Origin: Galbibacter sp048266365
GTDB lineage: Bacteria; Bacteroidota; Bacteroidia; Flavobacteriales; Flavobacteriaceae
NCBI RefSeq assembly: GCF_048266365.1
Contig: NZ_JBLWZP010000004.1
Span: 310,001 to 374,000 of the forward strand
Direction of reading: 5' to 3'
Length of the DNA: 64,000 nt
The number at the start of each line of letters is the position of its first letter. Position 1 is the first letter of the stretch. Below the pieces are notes generated by a model. It did not search any database. It was not told where the DNA came from and worked only from the letters and a program-made list of their open reading frames with translations. A program made the translations under genes and the position numbers. Shown here in pieces: positions 17,639-25,126 of the stretch.

Positions 17639-17658
17639 ATTGATTGATTCAGTATTCC

Positions 17659-17666
17659 CAAATTTA
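17659..17666 (-). promoter_or_regulatory. Promoter -7 element for the AI-2E family permease
   Basis: CAAATTTA on + is TAAATTTG on -, matching TAnnTTTG, 20 bp before the start codon at 17638. Confidence 0.6.
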
Positions 17667-17875
17667 ATGAATGCTTTTATGATTCGCTCATTTTTGAGTG
17701 TATTTTTAAAATGCAGTACTAATTTGTGTGATGTGAAGGCTATTGTCGTTGTGGGTAAAGAAATCTTTTATCCTAAAGTCCTTCAACAAATTTGGTAGAC
17801 AATAGGAGTGATGTAAATTTGTATGGATACAGATCAAGGCTGTGTGTTTAGTGGGGGTATAGGAGTTTAAAAGAC

Positions 17876-17918
17876 ATAAAAAAACCTGTACTTTACTAAG
17901 TGTAAGATACAGGTTTTT
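17876..17918 (-). terminator. Rho-independent terminator of rho
   Basis: Stem AAAAACCTGTA (17880-17890) / TACAGGTTTTT (17908-17918) with a 17-nt loop, read on - with a U-run from the A-tract at 17877-17884. It sits 22 bp after the rho stop. The gene for termination factor Rho itself thus ends at an intrinsic terminator. Confidence 0.85.
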
Positions 17919-17940
17919 GTGTATTTGACTTGATGCTAAA

Positions 17941-19731
17941 TTATTGATTCATCGTCATTAAAAACTCTTCGTTGTTTTTGGTCGTACGAATACGTTGATC
18001 CATGAACTCCATGGCTTCAACAGGATTCATATCTGATAAATATTTACGCAAGATCCACATTCTTTGAATGGCGTTTTCATCAAGCAATAAGTCATCGCGT
18101 CTAGTTGATGAAGATATCAAATCAATGGCAGGGAAAATTCGTTTGTTGGCAATACGTCTGTCGAGTTGTAGTTCCATATTACCTGTTCCTTTAAACTCTT
18201 CGAAAATAACTTCGTCCATTTTGGAACCTGTATCAGTTAATGCAGTTGCAATGATCGTTAATGAACCACCACCTTCTATATTTCTAGCCGCACCGAAAAA
18301 ACGTTTTGGTTTGTGCAACGCATTGGCGTCAACCCCACCACTTAAAACCTTACCACTGGCAGGCTGTACGGTGTTGTATGCTCTTGCTAGACGAGTGATG
18401 GAATCCAATAGGATAACCACATCATGTCCACATTCTACCAAACGTTTTGCTTTCTCTAATACAATGTTTGCCACCTTTACGTGTCGATCTGCAGGCTCGT
18501 CAAAAGTAGAAGCGATAACTTCTCCTTTTACGTTACGTTGCATATCTGTAACCTCTTCCGGACGTTCGTCAATTAAAAGAATTAATTGGTATACCTCTGG
18601 GTGATTCGCAGCAATTGCATTAGCGATATCCTTTAAAAGCATGGTCTTACCAGTCTTAGGCTGAGAAACGATCATACCTCTTTGTCCTTTTCCGATAGGA
18701 GAAAACAAATCTACGACCCTAGTGGATATGGTGCTTCTGTTTTCAGCCAATCTAAATTTTTCTTCTGGGAATAACGGAGTTAAGTGCTCAAAGGATACGC
18801 GATCGCGTACCACCTGTGGATCCAATCCGTTAATTTGGTTCACCTTAATTAAAGGGAAATACTTTTCTCCTTCTTTAGGGGGGCGTACTGTTCCTCTAAC
18901 AGTATCACCGGTTTTTAATCCGAAAAGACGTATTTGTGATTGAGAAACATAAATATCATCCGGAGAGGAGAGGTAGTTATAGTCACTACTTCTCAAGAAA
19001 CCGTAACCGTCTTGCATGATATCCAAGACGCCTTCGCTCTCAACAATACCGTCAAATTCAAAATCAGGTTCTCTGTACCTGTTTTTCTTTTCCTTATCAA
19101 AATTGTCTTTATCCTTAGGAGCAGTATTGCTACTTTTTTTATGCTGATGTGTTTGGTTATTGTTCGAGTTGCGAGGATTGTTGCTATTCTCGTTGCGTTT
19201 ATTGTTCTGCTGGTTGTTGCTTGAAGCGTTGTTAGACTGTTGTTTAGGTTCCGTTTTTGGTTTCTGAACAACCTCTGCTTTGAGGGATTTATCAGCTTCT
19301 TTTTGAGGAGCTGCTGCTTCTACTTTTGGGTTTGAGGCTATTGCCGCTTTTGGTTTTGCCTCTTGTTGTTTTTCCACTTTTGGTTTTTCTACTTTTGGTT
19401 TTGCTTCTACAGCTGGCCTTGAGGCCGCTGGCGCAGGTGAAAAAGCTTTATTTGTACCGCCGTTATTATCTTCTACTTTTCCTGTAGATCTTTTAGTAGT
19501 GCGTGTCCTTTTTTTAGGCCTTTGTTGAGAAGGTGTTTCTGTGCTACTGGATTCTTCCTCTTTGGGAGTTTCTTTAGTACTTACAGCATCTGGGCTGGCA
19601 GCTTGAACGTCGAGAATTTGATAAATGAGGTCGTCCTTTTTGAACGTTTTAAATTTGGGAATACCAGCCACTCTAGCAATCTCATGTAGTTCGGCAAGCT
19701 TTTTTGCCTTTAAATCTGAAATTTCAAACAT
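17941..19731 (-). CDS. rho: Transcription termination factor Rho with long N-terminal insert
   Basis: Hexameric RNA-dependent ATPase that terminates transcription. 596 aa, about 175 longer than the E. coli protein. Residues 1-45 form the Rho N-terminal helical domain (LKAKKLAELHEIARVAGIPKF). Residues about 50-220 are a low-complexity Pro/Lys/Glu then Asn/Gln-rich insert with repeated KPKVEKPK and NNQQNNKRN patterns. The RNA-binding cold-shock-like domain (GVLDIMQDGYGFLRS) and the ATPase core follow, with SQPKTGKTM (Walker A), LLIDERPEEV and GGGSLTIIATAL. Such inserts are known in Bacteroidota Rho and are thought to be disordered and RNA-binding. Intrinsic terminator downstream; promoter not clear. 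Confidence 0.98.
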   Translation of the reverse strand: MFEISDLKAKKLAELHEIARVAGIPKFKTFKKDDLIYQILDVQAASPDAVSTKETPKEEESSSTETPSQQRPKKRTRTTKRSTGKVEDNNGGTNKAFSPAPAASRPAVEAKPKVEKPKVEKQQEAKPKAAIASNPKVEAAAPQKEADKSLKAEVVQKPKTEPKQQSNNASSNNQQNNKRNENSNNPRNSNNNQTHQHKKSSNTAPKDKDNFDKEKKNRYREPDFEFDGIVESEGVLDIMQDGYGFLRSSDYNYLSSPDDIYVSQSQIRLFGLKTGDTVRGTVRPPKEGEKYFPLIKVNQINGLDPQVVRDRVSFEHLTPLFPEEKFRLAENRSTISTRVVDLFSPIGKGQRGMIVSQPKTGKTMLLKDIANAIAANHPEVYQLILLIDERPEEVTDMQRNVKGEVIASTFDEPADRHVKVANIVLEKAKRLVECGHDVVILLDSITRLARAYNTVQPASGKVLSGGVDANALHKPKRFFGAARNIEGGGSLTIIATALTDTGSKMDEVIFEEFKGTGNMELQLDRRIANKRIFPAIDLISSSTRRDDLLLDENAIQRMWILRKYLSDMNPVEAMEFMDQRIRTTKNNEEFLMTMNQ

Positions 19732-19899
19732 TGATTAAATAAATAAATTATTATTTGGTCTGAGGTAAATTATGATTGTTGTTTTGAAAAAAAATATAGA
19801 AGTACAAAATCTAATTGAAGTAAAGTACTTGTTTTGAATTGACTACGCAATATTACAAATTTATTTTAATAAACAAGCATTATTTTTGGAAAAGAACAT

Positions 19900-19907
19900 T
19901 ATTTTTG
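19900..19907 (+). promoter_or_regulatory. Promoter -7 element for the DUF4293 gene
   Basis: TATTTTTG followed by C matches TAnnTTTG. It lies 18 bp upstream of the GTG at 19926 and thereby argues for that start. A second TATTTTTG occurs at 19881-19888. Confidence 0.6.
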
Positions 19908-19925
19908 CCTAACAAAATTAAAATT

Positions 19926-20336
19926 GTGATACAGCGCATTCAATCAATATATCTATTAGTGGTCGTCCTAGTTAGTGGGGCTTTACCTTTTTGGCTGCCT
20001 TTGTGGACGGATGAGCAATCAATCCCAGTTTATGCTCAAGATGATTTATTGGTTATGGGGAGTTTTGGAGTTGTTGCAATTTTAGCGCTCAGCGCTATAT
20101 TTATGTATAAGAATAGAAAAAACCAGTTTGTGATAAACAGACTCAATATGATACTTAATCTTTTTTTACTAGGATTTTTCGTTTATCGGTCGCTAACTCT
20201 ATCCGGAGAAACTAATGTTTCTGAGAAGGGTATTGGGATGCTTCTCCCTATTGTTTCTATCGTTTTTTTAGTGTTAGCCAATAAGGCTATTAAAAAGGAC
20301 GAAGATCTCGTAAAATCTGTTGATCGGTTACGATAA
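19926..20336 (+). CDS. DUF4293 family membrane protein
   Basis: 136 aa from GTG 19926, giving MIQRIQSIYLLVVVLVSGALPFW, the usual opening of DUF4293 proteins. The longer frame from ATG 19839 would place the promoter (19900-19907) inside the gene. Four hydrophobic segments span about 5-24, 40-60, 70-90 and 102-120, with a charged tail KKDEDLVKSVDRLR. DUF4293 is a Bacteroidota-specific inner-membrane family of unknown function. It is divergent from rho and ends at a strong terminator, so it is probably monocistronic. Confidence 0.85.
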   Translation: MIQRIQSIYLLVVVLVSGALPFWLPLWTDEQSIPVYAQDDLLVMGSFGVVAILALSAIFMYKNRKNQFVINRLNMILNLFLLGFFVYRSLTLSGETNVSEKGIGMLLPIVSIVFLVLANKAIKKDEDLVKSVDRLR

Positions 20337-20364
20337 ACCTAACATCTTAGTATATTAGTGCGTT

Positions 20365-20395
20365 AAAGCCCCTTCTTTATGTTGGGGCTTTTTTT
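20365..20395 (+). terminator. Rho-independent terminator of the DUF4293 gene
   Basis: Stem AAAGCCCC (20365-20372) / GGGGCTTT (20384-20391), 11-nt loop, then T-run to 20395. It is 28 bp after the stop and may also serve convergent prfC from the other strand. Confidence 0.88.
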
Positions 20396-20419
20396 AAGCT
20401 ATACTCTTACAAAGGATGA

Positions 20420-22009
20420 TTACTTATATTCCGAAACAAAATGTAGTTTCACTGTCGGATACTTCTGTTGTGTCATTTGGATAGAAAATGGAGAGTCGGC
20501 CAAAAATACTAGTTGACCTTGTTTGTCATGAGCTAGGAATTTTTGTTTCACACGCTTGAACTCGGTAAACTCTTCGTTGTTTGGATCTTCAGGCTCTACC
20601 CAACATGCTTTGTGCACCGGGAAGTTTTCGTAGCTACATTTAGCACCGTACTCATGCTCAAGTCGGTATTGTATAACCTCGTATTGAAGTGCACCCACAG
20701 TTCCAATAATCTTTCTGTTGTTTAATTGTAAGGTGAATAATTGTGCCACTCCTTCATCCATAAGCTGCGTAACTCCCTTTTCCAATTGTTTGGATTTCAT
20801 AGGATCGGCATTATTGATGTAGCGGAAGTGCTCTGGCGAGAAGCTTGGAATACCTTTGAAGTTTAATTGCTCTCCTTCCGTTAGCGTGTCACCAATTTTA
20901 AAGTTTCCGGTGTCGTGTAAGCCGACAATATCACCTGCATAGGATACATCTATAATTTCTTTTTTCTCTGCAAAGAAGGCATTTGGGCTTGAGAACTTTA
21001 GATTTTTTTGGTGACGTACGTGCAGATATGGTTTGTTTCTTTCGAAAGTTCCCGAAACAATTTTGATAAAGGCTAGTCGGTCCCTGTGTTTAGGATCCAT
21101 ATTAGCGTGAATTTTAAATACAAATCCGGTAAAGGCTTCCTCTGTTGGTGTAACGACGCGTTCCTCTGCTTTCTTTGGAAGTGGGGAAGGAGCAATGTCA
21201 ATGAAACAATCCAAAAGTTCACGTACCCCGAAATTGTTTAGAGCAGAACCAAAGAATACAGGCTGTAGGTCACCTTTAATATAGGCATCTCTATCAAAAT
21301 CCGGATATACTTCGTATACTAACTCTAAATCCGTTCTTAGTTCATCAGCTGCTTCCTGTCCTATGAGATTTTCAAGTTCAGGATTATCGATGTCATCAAA
21401 TGCAATAGTGTCTTTGATTTTCTTCTTGTTGTCTCCACTAAATAGGTTGATGTTTTTTTCCCAAATGTTGTAAATGCCTTTGAAGCTATATCCCATTCCG
21501 ATAGGGTAGCTCAAAGGAGTTACTTTTAATTGGAGTTTTTGCTCAACTTCATCCAGTAGGTCAAAAGCATCTTTTCCTTCTCGGTCTAATTTGTTGATAA
21601 ACACAATCATCGGTATTTTGCGCATGCGGCAAACCTCTACCAATTTTTGTGTCTGTTCCTCAACCCCCTTAGCAACATCAATGACGACAATAACACTATC
21701 CACTGCAGTAAGTGTTCTAAAAGTGTCCTCGGCAAAATCCTTGTGTCCCGGGGTATCTAGGATATTGATCTTTTTATCTTTATAAATAAAGGCTAATACA
21801 GAGGTGGCTACTGAGATTCCTCTTTGGCGTTCAATTTCCATGAAATCACTGGTAGCTCCTTTTTTTATTTTATTACTTTTCACGGCACCGGCTTCTTGTA
21901 TAGCACCACCAAAAAGTAGTAGTTTTTCAGTTAAAGTAGTCTTACCCGCATCCGGGTGTGAAATAATTCCGAAAGTACGTCTCTTGTTAATTTCTTTTTC
22001 TAGCTGCAT
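20420..22009 (-). CDS. prfC: Peptide chain release factor 3
   Basis: Translational GTPase that removes RF1/RF2 from the ribosome after peptide release. 529 aa. G motifs: GIISHPDAGKTTLTEKLL (P-loop near 15-23), ERQRGISVATS (switch I), DTPGHKDFAEDT and INKLDREGKDAFDL. RF3-specific regions follow: FGSALNNFGVRELLD, and the C-terminal LQYEVIQYRLEHEYGAKCSYENFPVHKACWVE. Length is standard. A TAATTTTG promoter lies 20 bp upstream of the ATG at 22009. Convergent with the DUF4293 gene and divergent from idi. Confidence 0.98.
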   Translation of the reverse strand: MQLEKEINKRRTFGIISHPDAGKTTLTEKLLLFGGAIQEAGAVKSNKIKKGATSDFMEIERQRGISVATSVLAFIYKDKKINILDTPGHKDFAEDTFRTLTAVDSVIVVIDVAKGVEEQTQKLVEVCRMRKIPMIVFINKLDREGKDAFDLLDEVEQKLQLKVTPLSYPIGMGYSFKGIYNIWEKNINLFSGDNKKKIKDTIAFDDIDNPELENLIGQEAADELRTDLELVYEVYPDFDRDAYIKGDLQPVFFGSALNNFGVRELLDCFIDIAPSPLPKKAEERVVTPTEEAFTGFVFKIHANMDPKHRDRLAFIKIVSGTFERNKPYLHVRHQKNLKFSSPNAFFAEKKEIIDVSYAGDIVGLHDTGNFKIGDTLTEGEQLNFKGIPSFSPEHFRYINNADPMKSKQLEKGVTQLMDEGVAQLFTLQLNNRKIIGTVGALQYEVIQYRLEHEYGAKCSYENFPVHKACWVEPEDPNNEEFTEFKRVKQKFLAHDKQGQLVFLADSPFSIQMTQQKYPTVKLHFVSEYK

Positions 22010-22029
22010 CCCTATAATTTATAGCGGTG

Positions 22030-22037
22030 CAAAATTA
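22030..22037 (-). promoter_or_regulatory. Promoter -7 element for prfC
   Basis: CAAAATTA on + is TAATTTTG on -, followed by C; it lies 20 bp before the prfC start. Confidence 0.6.
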
Positions 22038-22202
22038 AACTTTTTCTTGCAAAACCCGACATAAACAGTAAAACATCTAAGAATCTACAATTCAACTGAT
22101 ATTTCATAACGTTTATGGTGTGTATGTCGCTAGTAATCAGACTTGAGAGTATATTGGGTCTGCTTACTCTCTTTCTATTTATGAAATGCTTAACCTTTTT
22201 TG

Positions 22203-22210
22203 TAATTTTG
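22203..22210 (+). promoter_or_regulatory. Promoter -7 element for the idi operon
   Basis: TAATTTTG matches TAnnTTTG, 61 bp upstream of the idi ATG at 22272, implying a leader of about 55 nt. Confidence 0.55.
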
Positions 22211-22271
22211 TTGTGCTACTTTAGTGGCTAGATGGGTGTGTACCCTAATTATTAAATTTAAAATTGACACG

Positions 22272-22814
22272 ATGTACAAAGGAAAAGAACTGGTTGTTTT
22301 GGTGGACGAAGATGATCGACAAATTGGCTTGATGGAGAAAATCGAGGCTCATGAGAAGGCAATGTTACATCGCGCTTTTTCTGTGTTTGTTTTTAATGAT
22401 AAGGGTGAGACTTTATTGCAACAACGCGCAGCACATAAATACCACTCCCCGGGACTATGGGCCAATACCTGTTGCAGTCATCAGCGCGATGGTGAAAGTA
22501 ATTTAGAGGCCGGGATGAGAAGATTACAAGAGGAAATGGGGTTTACGACGGAACTCGAAGAGGTGTTGTCATTTATTTACCATGCTCCATTTGATAATGG
22601 ACTTACCGAGCATGAATACGATCATATTTTGGTTGGAAAGTACAACCAAGACCCCAATGTTAATCCCGATGAGGTTGCTTCTTGGAAATGGGTGTCGTTA
22701 AAAGACATCAAGGCAGATATTGCCGAGCATCCCAGTCATTACACCGCTTGGTTTAAAATTATTTTCGAAAAATTTTATGTCCATATTGAGCAGCAATCAT
22801 TAAGTGAATTATGA
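22272..22814 (+). CDS. idi: Isopentenyl-diphosphate delta-isomerase, type I
   Basis: Converts isopentenyl to dimethylallyl diphosphate for isoprenoid synthesis. I use ATG 22272 (180 aa, MYKGKELVVLVDEDDRQIGLMEK), the normal start for the family; the longer frame from 22224 begins in poorly conserved sequence. Nudix-like fold with the catalytic Cys in WANTCCSHQ and the Glu in EHEYDHIL; GLWANTCCSHQRDGE and EEMGF are family signatures. Its TGA overlaps the next ATG (ATGA), so idi and the pterin synthase gene are translationally coupled. Confidence 0.96.
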   Translation: MYKGKELVVLVDEDDRQIGLMEKIEAHEKAMLHRAFSVFVFNDKGETLLQQRAAHKYHSPGLWANTCCSHQRDGESNLEAGMRRLQEEMGFTTELEEVLSFIYHAPFDNGLTEHEYDHILVGKYNQDPNVNPDEVASWKWVSLKDIKADIAEHPSHYTAWFKIIFEKFYVHIEQQSLSEL

Positions 22815-23215
22815 AATTAAAAGTAAGTAGAAAGGCGCATTTTAATGCAGCGCATCGCCTCTTTAAAGAGCAGTGGGATGATACTAAAAACTTTGAGGTT
22901 TTTGGGAAATGTAGCAACCCTAATTTCCACGGGCATAACTATGAGTTAATCGTTAGTGTGACTGGTGAGGTAGATCCTGAAACTGGTTTCGTAATTGATT
23001 TAAAAATATTAAAAGAACTGGTTCGAAGGGAGATCGAAGAACATTTGGATCATAAAAATCTCAATATTGAAGTAGAGGAGTTTAAAAAATTAAATCCTAC
23101 TGTTGAAAATATAGCGGTGGTTATATACAATCGTCTAAAAGCGCATTTGGAAGAATTTGAATTGGAGATTGTACTCTATGAGACTCCTAGAAACTTTGTA
23201 ACTTATAAAGGGTAG
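22811..23215 (+). CDS. 6-pyruvoyl/6-carboxy-tetrahydropterin synthase
   Basis: 134-aa zinc enzyme of the PTPS/QueD family acting on dihydroneopterin triphosphate. Zinc ligands His15 (NAAHRL), His40 and His42 (FHGHNY); probable catalytic Cys34 in FGKCSNPNFHGHNYEL; C-terminal LDHKNLN, NPTVENIAV and YETPRN are family motifs. The C-x5-HGH spacing resembles the eukaryotic 6-pyruvoyl-tetrahydropterin synthase more than E. coli QueD (C-x3-HGH), so tetrahydropterin rather than queuosine chemistry is possible. It is coupled to idi by a 4-bp overlap. Exact product cannot be decided from sequence. Confidence 0.9.
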   Translation: MKLKVSRKAHFNAAHRLFKEQWDDTKNFEVFGKCSNPNFHGHNYELIVSVTGEVDPETGFVIDLKILKELVRREIEEHLDHKNLNIEVEEFKKLNPTVENIAVVIYNRLKAHLEEFELEIVLYETPRNFVTYKG

Positions 23216-23265
23216 CTTCCTATCCTGACGAATCTTAAAATACATACTAAATTTAAACGCATTTC

Positions 23266-24279
23266 ATGGAAAGTTTAAAATCCGGCCTTCAAAATAAAAA
23301 TACCGTAACGGAACTTAATTACCCTATTAAGTTCTCACCCATATTCAAAGAGTATTTATGGGGAGGCGCTAAATTAAAAGAGGTATTGGCAAAAGACGTT
23401 AATACTGAGACTGCTTCTGAGAGCTGGGAGATTTCTGCGGTAGAAGGCAATGTGTCTCAAGTATCTAATGGGGATCTCCAAGGAAAGAACCTCCAAGAGC
23501 TAATGGATACCTATACTTCTGATTTGCTCGGAAAGTCGGTTTACGAACGATTTGGGACTAAGTTTCCAATTCTTATCAAGTTTATTGATGCGAGATTGGA
23601 CTTATCAGTTCAGTTGCATCCTCACGATGATTTGGCTAAGGAGCGTCATAACTCTTTTGGGAAAACTGAAATGTGGCATGTGATGCAGGCCGATCCAGGT
23701 TCTAAACTGATCGTTGGGTTTAATCAAGAATTGACTAAGGAGTCATATTTAGAGCACCTAGAGAAAGGACAGCTTTTAGAGATCTTAAATCAAGAGGTGG
23801 TAGAAGCAGGGGATACTTACTTTATCAATACCGGTAAAGTTCATGCTATCGGTGCAGGGATATTGTTAGCTGAGATTCAACAAACATCAGACATTACCTA
23901 CCGAATCTATGATTATGAGCGAAAAGATAAAGACGGAAACACTAGGGAGCTTCATACGGAGTTAGCTGTAGATGCTATTGATTATTCGCTAAAAGATGAT
24001 TTTAAGGTGAATTATCAGAAGCAATCCAATACGACTAACAGTATGGTTAACTGTCCTTATTTTGTAACCAATTATTTGAACGTTGTAGGTTCTTACGTGA
24101 AGCAATTAGTCAATCGTGATTCCTTTACCATATACATCTGTGTCGCTGGTAAAGCTCAGATTAAAATTGGAGAACATACCGAGAACTTAAGTATGGGTCA
24201 GACGGTTTTGGTCCCTGCTGCGGTGAATGAAGCCGTGATTAGTGCAGCGGATGCAAAAATATTGGAGGTTTATATCTAA
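23266..24279 (+). CDS. manA: Mannose-6-phosphate isomerase, class I
   Basis: Interconverts mannose 6-phosphate and fructose 6-phosphate, feeding GDP-mannose synthesis or mannose use. 337 aa, cupin fold. Metal-site residues appear in LSVQLHPHDD (Gln and His near 117-121), FGKTEMWHVM (Glu) and YFINTGKVHAIGAGILLAEIQQTSD (His). WGGAKL near the N-terminus and the C-terminal cupin half complete the family pattern. It lies 50 bp downstream of the pterin synthase and may share its transcript. No promoter consensus was seen immediately upstream. Confidence 0.95.
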   Translation: MESLKSGLQNKNTVTELNYPIKFSPIFKEYLWGGAKLKEVLAKDVNTETASESWEISAVEGNVSQVSNGDLQGKNLQELMDTYTSDLLGKSVYERFGTKFPILIKFIDARLDLSVQLHPHDDLAKERHNSFGKTEMWHVMQADPGSKLIVGFNQELTKESYLEHLEKGQLLEILNQEVVEAGDTYFINTGKVHAIGAGILLAEIQQTSDITYRIYDYERKDKDGNTRELHTELAVDAIDYSLKDDFKVNYQKQSNTTNSMVNCPYFVTNYLNVVGSYVKQLVNRDSFTIYICVAGKAQIKIGEHTENLSMGQTVLVPAAVNEAVISAADAKILEVYI

Positions 24280-24287
24280 AATTAGTT

Positions 24288-24295
24288 TAATTTTG
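24288..24295 (+). promoter_or_regulatory. Promoter -7 element for gene 24313-24594
   Basis: TAATTTTG followed by C, ending 17 bp before the ATG at 24313. Confidence 0.6.
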
Positions 24296-24312
24296 CAAAA
24301 AAATAGAATCAA

Positions 24313-24594
24313 ATGGCAAATGTTAGAAGTTTAAAGAGAGACATTAATAATGTACTTGGGGATATTATCGAAGCGGTTTACATCTGGGAAGTCAGCACCG
24401 GAACTCCAAACTCAAAAGAAGGAGATCAAATTATCGAGAAGGCAATATCAACCTTTGATACTCTTATAGAGAAAGTTAATGATAAGTCTGTAGAAAATAG
24501 AAAAGCTCATCTTAAGGAAGTGAACAAGGAGTTGGAAACTCAAGCTCACGCACTTGTCGAGGATCTAAATAAACTTTCTGTTTCCCAAGCTTAA
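24313..24594 (+). CDS. Small conserved helical protein of unknown function
   Basis: 93 aa with its own TAnnTTTG promoter. Highly charged and predicted mostly alpha-helical or coiled-coil (SLKRDINNVLGDIIEAVYIWE, then VEDLNKLSVSQA at the end). No signal peptide, membrane segment or metal motif. Codon use looks like that of its neighbours. I do not recognise a named family. It lies between manA and tRNA-Thr. Confidence 0.8.
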   Translation: MANVRSLKRDINNVLGDIIEAVYIWEVSTGTPNSKEGDQIIEKAISTFDTLIEKVNDKSVENRKAHLKEVNKELETQAHALVEDLNKLSVSQA

Positions 24595-24611
24595 AAAAGT
24601 TCAAATAAAAA

Positions 24612-24642
24612 TTTGGAATAATAAATTTCAGGTTTATATTTG
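24612..24642 (+). promoter_or_regulatory. Promoter of tRNA-Thr (TTTG -33, TATATTTG -7)
   Basis: TTTG at 24612-24615, 19-bp spacer, and TATATTTG at 24635-24642 form a full Bacteroidota promoter 20 bp before the tRNA. This is one of the two clearest -33/-7 pairs in the window. Confidence 0.75.
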
Positions 24643-24662
24643 CGCACTTTAAAAACGGAAAC

Positions 24663-24736
24663 GCCGATGTAGCTCAGCTGGCTAGAGCAGCTGATTTGTA
24701 ATCAGCAGGTCGTGGGTTCGAGTCCCTCTATCGGCT
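24663..24736 (+). tRNA. tRNA-Thr (anticodon TGT)
   Basis: 74 nt cloverleaf. Acceptor stem GCCGATG / TATCGGC with one G-T pair; D arm GCTCAGCTGGCTAGAGC; anticodon stem CTGAT/ATCAG with loop TTTGTAA, anticodon TGT; T arm GTGGGTTCGAGTCCC. Discriminator base T; the CCA end is not encoded. It has its own promoter upstream and terminator downstream. Confidence 0.97.
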
Positions 24737-24742
24737 CAAAAG

Positions 24743-24772
24743 AAGTCTTTCAGAAATGGAAGGCTTTTTTTT
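24743..24772 (+). terminator. Rho-independent terminator of tRNA-Thr
   Basis: Stem AAGTCTTTC (24743-24751) / GGAAGGCTT (24758-24766) with two G-T pairs and a 6-nt loop, then T-run to 24772. Confidence 0.8.
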
Positions 24773-25059
24773 ATGTGCGCCTGAGCGATAATTATAGGGT
24801 GTAATTTAAGAACACAACCTACCAATCCCAAAGGGCAATGGACAGACGCCACAATTAGGGAATTCCTACCATAATCGCCGGGCTAATTCAACAAGCAATT
24901 GCCCAGGTCTCGCGCCAATGTAGGTGTCAAAATTCAACCACAATAGTTATGGGTTTAGATCAAGGCGTATCGCCCATGGAGCATTAAGAAAGCGCCAAGC
25001 GTACAACATAGAAGGTCATAAATATGCCGTAGATCTGGGTTTAGTTAAATTCACTGCAT

Positions 25060-25095
25060 AAAAAAATTCTGCCAATGCGACCACTGACAGAATTT
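25060..25095 (-). terminator. Rho-independent terminator of the PPIase/gldI operon
   Basis: Stem AAATTCTG (25064-25071) / CAGAATTT (25088-25095); the A-run at 25060-25066 gives a U-tract on -. It lies 32 bp after the 25127 stop. Confidence 0.75.
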
Positions 25096-25126
25096 AATAT
25101 ATTTCGTTTTAACTATTGTATTGTTG

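Larger units (their letters stand above)
17639..17940. other. 302-bp spacer between permease gene and rho
   Basis: Contains the - strand promoter of the permease gene (17659-17666) and the rho terminator (17876-17918). Between these, 17667-17875, I see no gene or convincing structure. Confidence 0.6.
24737..25126. other. 390-bp gene-poor, apparently decayed spacer after tRNA-Thr
   Basis: Outside the two terminators, 24775-25058 has no start-to-stop frame worth calling. One + strand frame is open for about 43 codons up to TAA at 25060 (reading NHNSYGFRSRRIAHGALRKR and ending LVKFTA). It looks locally more GC-rich than its surroundings and could be the tail of a lost gene. I recognise no transposase or integrase in it. 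Confidence 0.45.

Noticed and set aside
18068..18604. 178-codon + strand frame within rho
   Set aside because: Antisense shadow of the strongly conserved Rho ATPase core; no promoter or start context.
22145..22171. 7-bp inverted repeat GAGAGTA/TACTCTC between prfC and idi
   Set aside because: Short arms, not positioned on a recognisable promoter element; length is within chance expectation for this gap.
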